64,000 nt of DNA from Labilibaculum manganireducens (GTDB taxonomy: Bacteria; Bacteroidota; Bacteroidia; Bacteroidales; Marinifilaceae): NCBI RefSeq assembly GCF_002843385.1, contig NZ_MVDE01000021.1, positions 25,880-89,879 of the forward strand, written 5' to 3'. Shown here one piece after another: positions 27,156-35,561 of the stretch; the stretch's first letter is position 1, and each line of letters begins with the position of its first letter. Made by a program: the position numbers and the translations under genes. The notes below the pieces were generated by a model. It was not told where the DNA came from. It made no database searches and was given only the letters and a program-made list of their open reading frames with translations.

Positions 27156-29036
27156 ATGACTGACAAATTTAAAATAAATCGTACCAACCTATCTCTGTGG
27201 AAAGGCATTGCAATGGTGGCAGGAACATTCTCCTTCATAATTTGCATGTTGGTTTTGGTGAATTACATTCAGATCAACAGAATTGATCCGGTAAATACCG
27301 AAGTGATTAACAGTTTGGTTGATCGCCTGAATGATAATCCTAATGATGATCAACTGCGGGAGCAAATCCGTGAAATGGATTTGTTGGTGCGCAAAGCCTA
27401 TTTCACAAATCAGTGGCAGGTAAAAGCCGGAGGATATTTATTTCTGTTTGGCATTATTGTTACAGCCATCGCTTTGCAGTTATTTTATGCAGGGAAGCAA
27501 CAGTTACCTCAGATATCCGAAGAGGAAGAAGAGAATATCATTCTATTTCGAGAAAAAGCAAGGAAATGGATTGTGATTGGTGGTTCTGGAATGGTTGGAA
27601 TCACAATGATATTTGCGTTTTTGACACATAAGGAGTTGGGAAATCAATTTACCGAGGCTACTGCAATCACGAAAGCCAAGCAAGTTGAAACGAATCAAGC
27701 GGATGCAACTGTTGTTGAGGTTGTTGTAAAAGAAGAAATAGCAGAGCCTGTTGTTGAAGAGAAAGTTGAAGAAGAGTTTAAGGAAGAGACTCCAAAAGAG
27801 GAAACTGTTGTTCCGGCTGCTAAGAAGGAAGAAGTTGCAGCAGAAAAAGCGAAAACCAATTCATACAAAGGAACATATCCAACGAAAGAAATGATGGCAA
27901 ACTTTCCATCTTTTCGAGGACCGGGAGGAAATGCAATTGCTTATCAAAAAAATATCCCAAATGAGTGGGATGGAGCAAGCGGGAAAAATATCCTGTGGAA
28001 ACAGCCAGTTCCTATCCATGCTTATAATTCACCTGTAATATGGGGAAACAAATTGTTCCTTTCCGGAGCAAATGCAACAAGTCGTGAAGTTTATTGCTAC
28101 GATAGAAACAACGGTAAATTACTTTGGACTGCTAAGGCGGATCAAATTTCAGGATCGCCGGCAAATCCACCGGAAGTTACTCCGGATACCGGTCATGCTG
28201 CATCGACGGTAACTACAGATGGAAACTCGGTTTTTGCCATATTCTCAAATGGCGATCTGATTGCAGTAGATATGAATGGGAAAAAGCAATGGGCGAAAAA
28301 TTTAGGTGTCCCTGATAATCATTACGGACATTCATCATCTTTGATTGTTTTTGAAGACAAGCTGATTGTTCAGTACGATCAGAAAAAAAACTCGAAAGTA
28401 ATGGCTTTGTCAACCTCAAGTGGAGAAGAAGTGTGGAGCACAGTGCGTAAGGTAAGAGTTTCGTGGTCATCTCCTGTGATTGTAAATAACGGAGGACAAG
28501 TTGAGATAATACTCGCGGCTGATCCTTGCATTGCTTCTTACGATGTGCATACAGGAAAGGAATTGTGGAAAATAGATTGCATAACGGGTGAGGTTGGCCC
28601 TTCGGTTGCTTATGCAAACGGAATTGTATTTGCCTTAAACGAATACGCCAGTTTGGTGGCAATAAAACCGGGAGAAAAGCCTGAGATACTTTGGGAAGCA
28701 TATGATTATCTTTCCGATGTTCCGAGTCCGATTGCTTACAACGATTTATTGTTTGTGGTAACCAGTTACGGTGCTGTTGCCTGTTACAATGCCAAAGCGG
28801 GTGAAATACTTTGGGAAAAGGAGTTTGATGGTGGATTTTATGCATCACCTATATTGGCAGATGGTAAAATCTATTTGATGGATAGAAAAGGAGTAATGCA
28901 CATTTTTAAGGCAGAGAAGGAATATGTGGAAATTGCAGCATCAGCTTTGGGCGAAAAATCTGACGCATCGCCAGCTTTCGCAGATGGCAGAGTGTACATT
29001 CGTGGAGAGAAAAATCTTTATTGCATAGGGAAATAG
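27156..29036 (+). CDS. Membrane-anchored PQQ-type propeller with charged linker
   Basis: A 626-residue protein with two N-terminal membrane segments (about residues 13-33 and 85-105) and a third hydrophobic stretch (about 130-150). A linker rich in Glu, Lys and Val (about 165-235) follows, and then a PQQ-type propeller that starts FPSFRGPGGNAIAYQKNIP. Repeats are DRNNGKLLWTAKA, STSSGEEVWSTV, DVHTGKELWKID and NAKAGEILWEKEF. The long linker would let the propeller reach across the periplasm. Its position between the membrane ferredoxin and NuoEF genes suggests it is part of the membrane complex. Confidence 0.75.
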   Translation: MTDKFKINRTNLSLWKGIAMVAGTFSFIICMLVLVNYIQINRIDPVNTEVINSLVDRLNDNPNDDQLREQIREMDLLVRKAYFTNQWQVKAGGYLFLFGIIVTAIALQLFYAGKQQLPQISEEEEENIILFREKARKWIVIGGSGMVGITMIFAFLTHKELGNQFTEATAITKAKQVETNQADATVVEVVVKEEIAEPVVEEKVEEEFKEETPKEETVVPAAKKEEVAAEKAKTNSYKGTYPTKEMMANFPSFRGPGGNAIAYQKNIPNEWDGASGKNILWKQPVPIHAYNSPVIWGNKLFLSGANATSREVYCYDRNNGKLLWTAKADQISGSPANPPEVTPDTGHAASTVTTDGNSVFAIFSNGDLIAVDMNGKKQWAKNLGVPDNHYGHSSSLIVFEDKLIVQYDQKKNSKVMALSTSSGEEVWSTVRKVRVSWSSPVIVNNGGQVEIILAADPCIASYDVHTGKELWKIDCITGEVGPSVAYANGIVFALNEYASLVAIKPGEKPEILWEAYDYLSDVPSPIAYNDLLFVVTSYGAVACYNAKAGEILWEKEFDGGFYASPILADGKIYLMDRKGVMHIFKAEKEYVEIAASALGEKSDASPAFADGRVYIRGEKNLYCIGK

Positions 29037-29038
29037 AT

Positions 29039-31381
29039 ATGGAGAAGATGATCGATTTTGTTGATGGAGTTGTTGCTGATATTGGAAAAAAGCCGGATAA
29101 GGTAATTCCAATTTTGCAGGCAATTCAGGGGAAATTTAACTATTTACCCGAATCTGCTTTAAAAAGAGTTTGTGAAATTACAAGCATTACAGAAGCTCAA
29201 ATCACCGGGATTTCAACTTTCTACTCGCAGTTTCGTCATCAGCCGGTGGGGAAACATATTATTCGGGTTTGTGTTGGTACAGCTTGTCATGTAAAAGGAG
29301 CCAAACAGGTTTACGATGGTTTTCGCCGCGAATTGGGTTTGGAAAAAGGTGTGGATACTGATTCTCAGAAGCTTTTTACGGTTGAAGAAGTTGCCTGTTT
29401 GGGGTGTTGTACACTCGCACCAGTGGTTCAGATTGATGCGGTTACTTACGGTCATGTTGAAACTGGCAAAGTAGCTGAAATTATAGAGGATTTTAAAAAT
29501 CTGGCGCCAAGCGAAGAAAAAATTGTGAGAGAAGTAACTGAAGAAGGGATCTCTCAGGGTGAAATTAGAATTGGTTTAGGTTCCTGTTGCATTGCAAGCG
29601 GTAGTTCGGGAGTAAAAGAGGAACTGGAAAAGACATTGGCTGAGAACAAGATTAAAGTAGATGTGAAACAGGTTGGCTGTGTTGGTGTTTGCAATCAGGT
29701 TCCCATGATGGAAATCCATAAAAATGGGGAAGAAGCAGCCTACTACACGAAAATCAATGCAAATGAAGTTGGTGAAATCATTGAAAAGCATTTTCGATCG
29801 GAGAATTGGATGAGTCGATTTAAAAACCGCTTTTACAATTATGCTGAAAACCTTACATTTTCTGATATTCCTAAAAGTACGAATCGATACAATGTGAATG
29901 AAGAACATACACCAATTGCAGAGTTCCTGAAAGGACAGGTTAATATAGCAACAGAATATCGTGGAGAAATTATGCCTTCCGATTTTGATGAATACAAAGC
30001 AAAAGAAGGTTTTACAGCCTTAGAAAAATGTTTAAATGAACTTTCGGCGGATGAAATTATTTCTCAAATTGAGCAAAGTGGGTTAAAAGGTCGAGGTGGT
30101 GCCGGTTTTCCTTCGGCAATCAAATGGAAAATGGTTCAGAATGCAAAGTCTGATCTAAAATATATTATTTGTAACGGTGATGAGGGAGATCCGGGTGCTT
30201 TTATGGATCGAATGTTATTGGAATCTTATCCGTTTCGAATTATTGAAGGAATACTAATTGGTGCGTATGCAGTGGGTGCGACCGAAGGTCGTTTGTACAT
30301 TCGAGCAGAATATCCACTGGCGGTAAAGCGGATTAAGGAAGGTCTGGAGATCTGCAAAAGTAAAGGATTGTTAGGGAAAAACATTTTAGGCTCTGATTTT
30401 TCTTTTGAATTGAAAGTATTCGAAGGAGCGGGAGCTTTTGTATGTGGTGAAGAGACTGCCTTAATTGCATCTATTGAAGGAAAACGGGGAATTCCGCAGC
30501 TGCGGCCACCGTATCCGGCAGAGAAAGGATTGTGGGATCAACCCACTCTAATCAACAATACAGAAACTTTTTCTTTGATTCCATACATTATTAGAAATGG
30601 TGCGGAAGCATTTAGTAAAATCGGAACAGAGAAAAGCAAGGGAACAAAAGTGTTTGCCTTGGCAGGAAAAATTAACAGAGGAGGATTGATTGAAGTTCCT
30701 ATGGGAATTACGATCAAGCAAATTGTAGAAGAAATTGGCGGAGGAATTGCCAATGGAAAACAATTTAAGGCGGTTCAGATTGGTGGACCTTCTGGTGGCT
30801 GCATTCCTGTTTCCATGTCCGATACAGCAATCGACTTTGATTCTTTGAAAGAAGTGGGAGCCATGATGGGCTCAGGAGGATTGATCGTTTTGGACGAATC
30901 GGACTGTATGGTGGATATTGCTCACTATTTTTTATCCTTTACTCAGGAAGAATCTTGCGGACGTTGCACATTCTGTAGAATTGGCACACAACGTATGTTG
31001 GAAATCCTGCAAAAGATAAAGACAGGAAAAGGAAAATTGAGCGATTTGGATCTGCTGGAACAGTTGGCCATAAATACTCAAAAAGGAAGTATTTGTGGTT
31101 TGGGAAGAACAGCTCCTAATCCAGTATTATCAACCTTAAAGTATTTCCGGCACGAGTACGAAGCGCATATTAATGGCAAATGCCCGTCTGGGAAATGCGA
31201 GGACTTAATTCGCTACGAAATAAACGACAATTGTACAGGTTGCACTAAATGTGCACAACGCTGTCCTGTAGATGCAATCAAAGCAAAACCTTACGAATTG
31301 CACGAGGTCGACAATGAATTGTGCATTAAATGCGATATCTGCAAACAAATTTGTCCGGTAGATGCTGTGGAGATAAAGTAA
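29039..31381 (+). CDS. NuoE-NuoF fusion, NADH-linked Fe-S flavoprotein
   Basis: Oxidises NADH (or reduces NAD+) through FMN and a chain of Fe-S clusters. I chose ATG 29039, two bases after the preceding stop; a TTG at 29021 would overlap that gene. Domains: a NuoE thioredoxin-like [2Fe-2S] (about 1-150: CVGTACHVKG, CLGCCTLAP), a second [2Fe-2S] (about 160-255: GSCCIASG, CVGVCNQVP), a NuoF core (about 310-640) with GLKGRGGAGFPSA and NGDEGDPGAFMDR for FMN and NADH, an SLBB region, the ESCGRCTFCRIGT cluster, and a C-terminal pair of [4Fe-4S] motifs (CTGCTKCAQRCPVDA, CIKCDICKQICPVDA). This layout is that of NADH subunits of hydrogenases and formate dehydrogenases. No catalytic partner of those kinds is encoded here. 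Confidence 0.88.
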   Translation: MEKMIDFVDGVVADIGKKPDKVIPILQAIQGKFNYLPESALKRVCEITSITEAQITGISTFYSQFRHQPVGKHIIRVCVGTACHVKGAKQVYDGFRRELGLEKGVDTDSQKLFTVEEVACLGCCTLAPVVQIDAVTYGHVETGKVAEIIEDFKNLAPSEEKIVREVTEEGISQGEIRIGLGSCCIASGSSGVKEELEKTLAENKIKVDVKQVGCVGVCNQVPMMEIHKNGEEAAYYTKINANEVGEIIEKHFRSENWMSRFKNRFYNYAENLTFSDIPKSTNRYNVNEEHTPIAEFLKGQVNIATEYRGEIMPSDFDEYKAKEGFTALEKCLNELSADEIISQIEQSGLKGRGGAGFPSAIKWKMVQNAKSDLKYIICNGDEGDPGAFMDRMLLESYPFRIIEGILIGAYAVGATEGRLYIRAEYPLAVKRIKEGLEICKSKGLLGKNILGSDFSFELKVFEGAGAFVCGEETALIASIEGKRGIPQLRPPYPAEKGLWDQPTLINNTETFSLIPYIIRNGAEAFSKIGTEKSKGTKVFALAGKINRGGLIEVPMGITIKQIVEEIGGGIANGKQFKAVQIGGPSGGCIPVSMSDTAIDFDSLKEVGAMMGSGGLIVLDESDCMVDIAHYFLSFTQEESCGRCTFCRIGTQRMLEILQKIKTGKGKLSDLDLLEQLAINTQKGSICGLGRTAPNPVLSTLKYFRHEYEAHINGKCPSGKCEDLIRYEINDNCTGCTKCAQRCPVDAIKAKPYELHEVDNELCIKCDICKQICPVDAVEIK

Positions 31382-31477
31382 GCAGAAGAGATGACCTGAC
31401 AGCGCTCGAAGATCCTGTCAGCGTCTTGAATTGATGAATACTAATTACGAATTATCAATTAGGAATTACGATACAAA

Positions 31478-33025
31478 ATGCCAAAACTAACAATAGACAA
31501 TATAGCCATTAATGTTCCCGAAGGAACGACCGTTTTGAATGCCGCACGTTCCATCGGGATTGAGATTCCCAGTATGTGTTATTTGGAGGGATGCAGCAAT
31601 CATCCAACCTGCATGGTTTGTATGGTGCGAAACAACAAGAATCAGCAAATGCTTCCTTCCTGTGCTACCATTGTAACCGAAGGAATGAATTTGGCCAGTA
31701 ATGATGCTGAGGTGTTTGAAGCACGCAAGGAGGCTGTTGAATTGTTATTGAGCGATCATGTTGGAGATTGCGAGGCTCCTTGTCGGGTGGCTTGTCCGGC
31801 ATATATGGACATACCGAAAATGAACCGATTCATTGCTGCGGGTAAATTCGATGAGGCTTTGAAGATTGTAAAAGAGGAAATTGCCCTTCCGGGGATTTTA
31901 GGACATGTTTGTTCCGCTCCCTGCGAGAAAGTTTGCCGACGTAAGGATGTCGATCAGGCAGTTTCCATTTGCCTGTTGAAACGAATTTCTGCAGATGAAG
32001 AGGAGTCTTTCTATTTGCCAGAGAAGAGAGAGGCAAGTGGCAAAAAGGTTGCGGTTATTGGTTCCGGTCCGGCCGGATTATCGGCAGCCTATCATTTGGT
32101 AAAAGAGGGACATACTTGCGAGCTATTCGAGAAAGAAAACCGCTTGGGAGGAAGTTTGCTTGAAGCCATCGAAAAAGGAGAGTTGCCTGAAAGTATCCTG
32201 ACAAAGGAAATAGAAATATTGAAACAATTTGGTGTCGTTTTTCATATCAATCAAAAAATTGAAAAAGAGAACTGGGAACAGATTAAATCCGGTTTTGATG
32301 CTGTAATTCTGGCAACAGGAAGTGCACTTGAAAATATTGAAGATTTGGATTTAAAATCAGCGAAGACTGGCTTATGGGTAGACAATGACACTTTCGCTAC
32401 CGATCAAATAGGAATTTTTGCAACAGGCAGCGCAATCCGTACTCAAAAAATGGCTGTGAAAGCCGTGGCAATGGGAAAAGAAACAGCATGGTCAGTCGAT
32501 GAATTTTTACGAAATGGAGAAGGAAAAGCAACAAAACGAACTTTCAATTCACGATTTGGAACACTGCGAAAAGAAGAGATGAGTGAGTATTTGAAAGAAT
32601 CGGTTTCGGGTGATCGTGTGGAGGCAAAATCCGAAAAGGGATTTACGAAAGAGGAGGCCATGCAGGAAGCTGCCAGATGTTTGCATTGCGATTGCCGCAA
32701 ACTGGACAATTGTAAGCTTCGTGTTTGTGCAGACATACACAATGCCGATCGCAGAAGATTTTCATTTGGTGAGCGAAATAATGTGGTGAAATATTGCAAT
32801 CATGAGAGTATTATTTACGAGCCTGAAAAGTGCATTAAGTGTGGACTTTGCATCGAAATTGCCGGTAAACACAAGGAAGAAACAGGATTGACCAATATCG
32901 GACGGGGTTTTACCGTTAAAGTATCGGTACCTTTTAATCAAGATATTAATAAAGCATTGACTATTGCAGCCAAAGAGTGCGCAGTGGCTTGTCCTACGGG
33001 GGCGATATCGCTTCGCACAAATTAG
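31478..33025 (+). CDS. [2Fe-2S]/GltD-like FAD iron-sulfur protein
   Basis: A 515-residue cytoplasmic redox protein, the likely partner of the NuoEF fusion. The N-terminus is a NuoG-type [2Fe-2S] domain with Cys34, 45, 48 and 62. It is followed by a GltD-like Fe-S segment (CEAPCRVACPAYMDIP, then CSAPCEKVCRR) and an FAD-binding Rossmann fold (AVIGSGPAGLSAAYHL, ILATGSALEN, GIFATGSAI). The NAD(P)H-binding GGGN-type motif found in the middle of GltD is not visible and the domain is short, so this protein probably takes electrons from NuoEF. The C-terminus has CLHCDCRK, CIKCGLCIEIAG and CAVACPTGA for further clusters. Flavin-based electron bifurcation is possible but unproven. Confidence 0.78.
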   Translation: MPKLTIDNIAINVPEGTTVLNAARSIGIEIPSMCYLEGCSNHPTCMVCMVRNNKNQQMLPSCATIVTEGMNLASNDAEVFEARKEAVELLLSDHVGDCEAPCRVACPAYMDIPKMNRFIAAGKFDEALKIVKEEIALPGILGHVCSAPCEKVCRRKDVDQAVSICLLKRISADEEESFYLPEKREASGKKVAVIGSGPAGLSAAYHLVKEGHTCELFEKENRLGGSLLEAIEKGELPESILTKEIEILKQFGVVFHINQKIEKENWEQIKSGFDAVILATGSALENIEDLDLKSAKTGLWVDNDTFATDQIGIFATGSAIRTQKMAVKAVAMGKETAWSVDEFLRNGEGKATKRTFNSRFGTLRKEEMSEYLKESVSGDRVEAKSEKGFTKEEAMQEAARCLHCDCRKLDNCKLRVCADIHNADRRRFSFGERNNVVKYCNHESIIYEPEKCIKCGLCIEIAGKHKEETGLTNIGRGFTVKVSVPFNQDINKALTIAAKECAVACPTGAISLRTN

Positions 33026-33269
33026 GAATTAATAGTTAAAACCTCACCCTTAATTCCTCTCCTCGAGGAGAGGGAAATTTAGAATATTAAAATAGGATGA
33101 GGAACATGAAATTGTTTTCAATGCTAAACTCCCCTTTGCCTTTAGGAGAAGGGGCTGGGGGATGAGGTTAAAAGAAATTATTAATTACGAATTATCAATT
33201 TATAATTAAAAAGAAAGACCTGACAGCGTTATTGAACCTGTAAGAGTCAGGTGATTACAATTAGAAATT
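33026..33269. repeat. Spacer with three hairpin repeats
   Basis: It contains the palindrome CCTCTCCTCGAGGAGAGG (33057-33074), a variant CCCCTTTGCC...GGAGAAGGGG (about 33131-33158) and a CCTGACAG/CCTGTAAG element (about 33221-33252). The string of TCTCACATCTCACATCTTG at the start of the following gene also looks like spacer microsatellite that has been taken into its signal peptide. Confidence 0.55.
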
Positions 33270-34433
33270 ATGAAATTCTCAAATCTCATATCTCACATCT
33301 CACATCTTGTCAATCGACGGGTTAAAAGGCTATTATTCCAGCTGGTTTTGATTATTTGTGCATCAGCCTCCTCATTCGGACAAAACAAGCACAATTGGCT
33401 GTCTTTCCGTGGCAATTCAAGCCTTAGCGGGATAACAGAAGCCAATGCACTCAAAGCGCCTAAATTATTGTGGAGCTTCAAAACAGGCGATGCCATTAAA
33501 TCATCACCCATTATCAGTAACGGAAACATATTTGTTGGCTCTAATGATGGGAAATTGTACGCAATTTCAAAAAACGGCGAACTAAAATGGAAGTTCGATG
33601 CCAAAACATCGGTGGAAGCATCGCCATTGTATCTGGATGGAAACGTTTATTTTGGTTCCCTGGAAGGAATTTTTTATTGTTTAAATGCAACAACCGGTGA
33701 GTTGAAGTGGAAATATACGACCGATGGTCAGATTTCGGGATCGGCAAGTTGGTTTACCGATAAATCGAGCAAACAAAAGAAAATTTTATTCGGAAGCTAC
33801 GATTTTAATTTGCACTGTGTTGATGCAAAATCAGGCCAACTGCAGTGGAAGTATGAATCTGATAATTACATCAACGGAGCCGCTTCCTGCAATGGTGAAA
33901 TTGCCGTGTTTGGCGGTTGCGATGGTTTTCTGCATCAAGTGGATGTGAAAACAGGGAAGGCAAAAAACAAATTGGATATCGCCACTTACATTGCCTCATC
34001 GGTTGCTTTGGATGGAAATCAGGCTTATTTCGGAAATCACGATGGTGAATTTTTCTGTGTGGATTATGCAAAAAACCAAGTGAAATGGAAGAAAGAGGGA
34101 GCGGTTTCCTATCTGGCTTCTCCCTCGGTATCTGCCGATCAGGTAATTATTGGCGCTGAAAACAGACAGGTTTACTGTTTCGATAAAGAAAACGGGAACA
34201 TTCAATGGCAATTCAAAAGCAAAAATAAAATTGAAGCATCGCCTGTAATTGCTGGTAATTCGGTTGTTATTGGTTCGGGAGATGGCAGAATATATGTGTT
34301 GGATCGAAAAACGGGCACACAAGTTTGGGCTTACGAACTTGGAAGAGCCATTGTAGGAACGCCTGCTGTGGTGGAAGGGATGATTGTTGTTGCCTGCATG
34401 GATGGAAGTGTTTATGCTTTTGGAGAAAAGTAA
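33270..34433 (+). CDS. PQQ-type beta-propeller protein, BamB-like, secreted
   Basis: A 387-residue exported propeller. The N-terminus is long (LISHISHLVNRRVKRLLFQL before the hydrophobic core) because the ATG lies in a repeat of TCTCACA; a later non-ATG start cannot be excluded. The signal ends SSFGQ. The mature part begins WLSFRGNSSLSGIT and has short regular blades of about 40 residues: ISKNGELKWKFD, NATTGELKWKY, DAKSGQLQWKYE, DKENGNIQWQFK and DRKTGTQVWAYE. These are more uniform than in the other propellers and closer to BamB and PQQ repeats in general. The role in this cluster is unknown. Confidence 0.72.
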   Translation: MKFSNLISHISHLVNRRVKRLLFQLVLIICASASSFGQNKHNWLSFRGNSSLSGITEANALKAPKLLWSFKTGDAIKSSPIISNGNIFVGSNDGKLYAISKNGELKWKFDAKTSVEASPLYLDGNVYFGSLEGIFYCLNATTGELKWKYTTDGQISGSASWFTDKSSKQKKILFGSYDFNLHCVDAKSGQLQWKYESDNYINGAASCNGEIAVFGGCDGFLHQVDVKTGKAKNKLDIATYIASSVALDGNQAYFGNHDGEFFCVDYAKNQVKWKKEGAVSYLASPSVSADQVIIGAENRQVYCFDKENGNIQWQFKSKNKIEASPVIAGNSVVIGSGDGRIYVLDRKTGTQVWAYELGRAIVGTPAVVEGMIVVACMDGSVYAFGEK

Positions 34434-34450
34434 AAACGCTGAAAGCCTTG

Positions 34451-34660
34451 CGATGGTTGGCTACTTACCCCGATGGGAGACCGAATTAAGCGATAGGAGA
34501 CCGTTTTACCCGATGGAAGGCAATTTTTCCCGATGGGAGGCTTACTTTAGGCGATGGGAGACTGTTTTGCCCGATGGACGATGGAATTCCCCCGATGGGA
34601 GTCTGTTTTATGCGATGGAAGGCAATTTTTCCCGATGGACGGTAAAATACATCGAAGGAC
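34451..34660. repeat. Degenerate tandem repeats, 20-21 base period
   Basis: The word CGATGG or a one-base variant recurs at 34451, 34471, 34491, 34511, 34531, 34552, 34572, 34593, 34613, 34633 and 34653. Between them, stretches of GAGACCGTTTT or AAGGCAATTTTTC type alternate. The mixed 20/21 spacing breaks any reading frame, so the 102-residue open frame over it is not taken as a gene. It lies between a propeller gene and the ABC transporter. Confidence 0.8.
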
Positions 34661-34734
34661 AGGCTGATTTTAACGAAGCAGGAACTGCATAGAACGAAAA
34701 AATGCTCCATTAAGAGCAAATATTGATATTTTGA

Positions 34735-34767
34735 GACCTGACAGGTTTTAAAAACCTGTCAGGTCTG
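34735..34767. terminator. Hairpin of the CCTGACAG family
   Basis: AGACCTGACAGGTTTT pairs with AAAACCTGTCAGGTCT, a long nearly perfect stem right before the ABC transporter gene. It could end or attenuate the transcript from the propeller genes. Related elements occur in other spacers of this cluster. Confidence 0.5.
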
Positions 34768-34788
34768 GAATTTAATTAGGAAAATGAT

Positions 34789-35487
34789 ATGATTGTAGAA
34801 CTAAAGAACATCAGTAAATACTACCAAAACTCAGGTAGCGATAAAAAGAGAATCATATTGGATGATCTTGGTTTGGCTGTTGAAAAGGGGGATAGCATTG
34901 CTATTGTTGGTCCGTCAGGATCGGGGAAAAGTACCTTGCTGAATGTGATTAGTTCTTTGGATACAGTCAATTCGGGCAGTGTGATTTTCGACGGGGAAGA
35001 TTTATCGAAGAAGAATGAGAAGGAATTGGCCAATTTTCGCAATCAGAATTTGGGTTTTGTCTTTCAGTCGCATCACTTGCTGCCTCAGTTGAATCTGATT
35101 GAGAATGTTTTGCTGCCATTTATCCCTGTAAAGGATAAAAAGCAGAAGCAGGAAGCTGAAAAAAGAGCATTAGAACTGCTGGATTTTGTTGGATTATCAG
35201 AATTGATTTACCAGCGTCCGGGACAAATGTCGGGTGGAGAGTGCCAGCGTGCAGCGGTAGTTCGTGCCTTAATTCACGAGCCAAATCTGCTTCTTGCCGA
35301 TGAGCCAACAGGTTCGCTGGATAAAATAGCTGCAGAGCAATTGGGCGATTTATTGGTGAGCATCAATCAGAAACAAGGTGTTTCGGTAGTTGTAGTCACT
35401 CACTCAATGGATTTGGCAAAAAAGATGAAGAAGATTTATCAATTGGAAGAAGGAAGTTTAAAACAATTAACAATTGGTAATGAATAA
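34789..35487 (+). CDS. ABC transporter ATP-binding protein, MacB/LolD type
   Basis: A 232-residue ATPase of the MacB/LolCDE/FtsE group, which drives extrusion or extraction of lipids and lipid-linked molecules rather than channel transport. Walker A is VGPSGSGKST, the Q-loop is in FVFQSHHLLPQ, the signature is MSGGECQRAA and Walker B is LLLADEPTGSLD, followed by the His of VVVVTHS. The gene sits 74 bases before the matching permease gene. In this cluster the transported molecule might be the predicted isoprenoid product or a lipoprotein propeller. Confidence 0.88.
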   Translation: MIVELKNISKYYQNSGSDKKRIILDDLGLAVEKGDSIAIVGPSGSGKSTLLNVISSLDTVNSGSVIFDGEDLSKKNEKELANFRNQNLGFVFQSHHLLPQLNLIENVLLPFIPVKDKKQKQEAEKRALELLDFVGLSELIYQRPGQMSGGECQRAAVVRALIHEPNLLLADEPTGSLDKIAAEQLGDLLVSINQKQGVSVVVVTHSMDLAKKMKKIYQLEEGSLKQLTIGNE

Positions 35488-35561
35488 TTAATAAAAGAAA
35501 TTGAGGTTTATTAAAGACAATAATTATTCATTTCTCATTCTTAATTACTAATTGATATTAC

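Noticed and set aside
29039..33025. Complex I (nuo) operon
   Set aside because: Only NuoE/NuoF and a NuoG-like N-domain are present; no membrane subunits NuoA, H, J-N or NuoBCD/I are seen.
34451..34660. CRISPR-like array
   Set aside because: The repeat word is only six to ten bases, the period is 20-21 and there are no spacer-sized unique stretches.
34384..34692. 102-residue open frame after the BamB-like propeller
   Set aside because: It overlaps the end of that gene and then runs through the 20-21 base repeat array, whose mixed spacing breaks the frame pattern between units. The protein is Arg/Trp/Gly-rich repeat with no start context.
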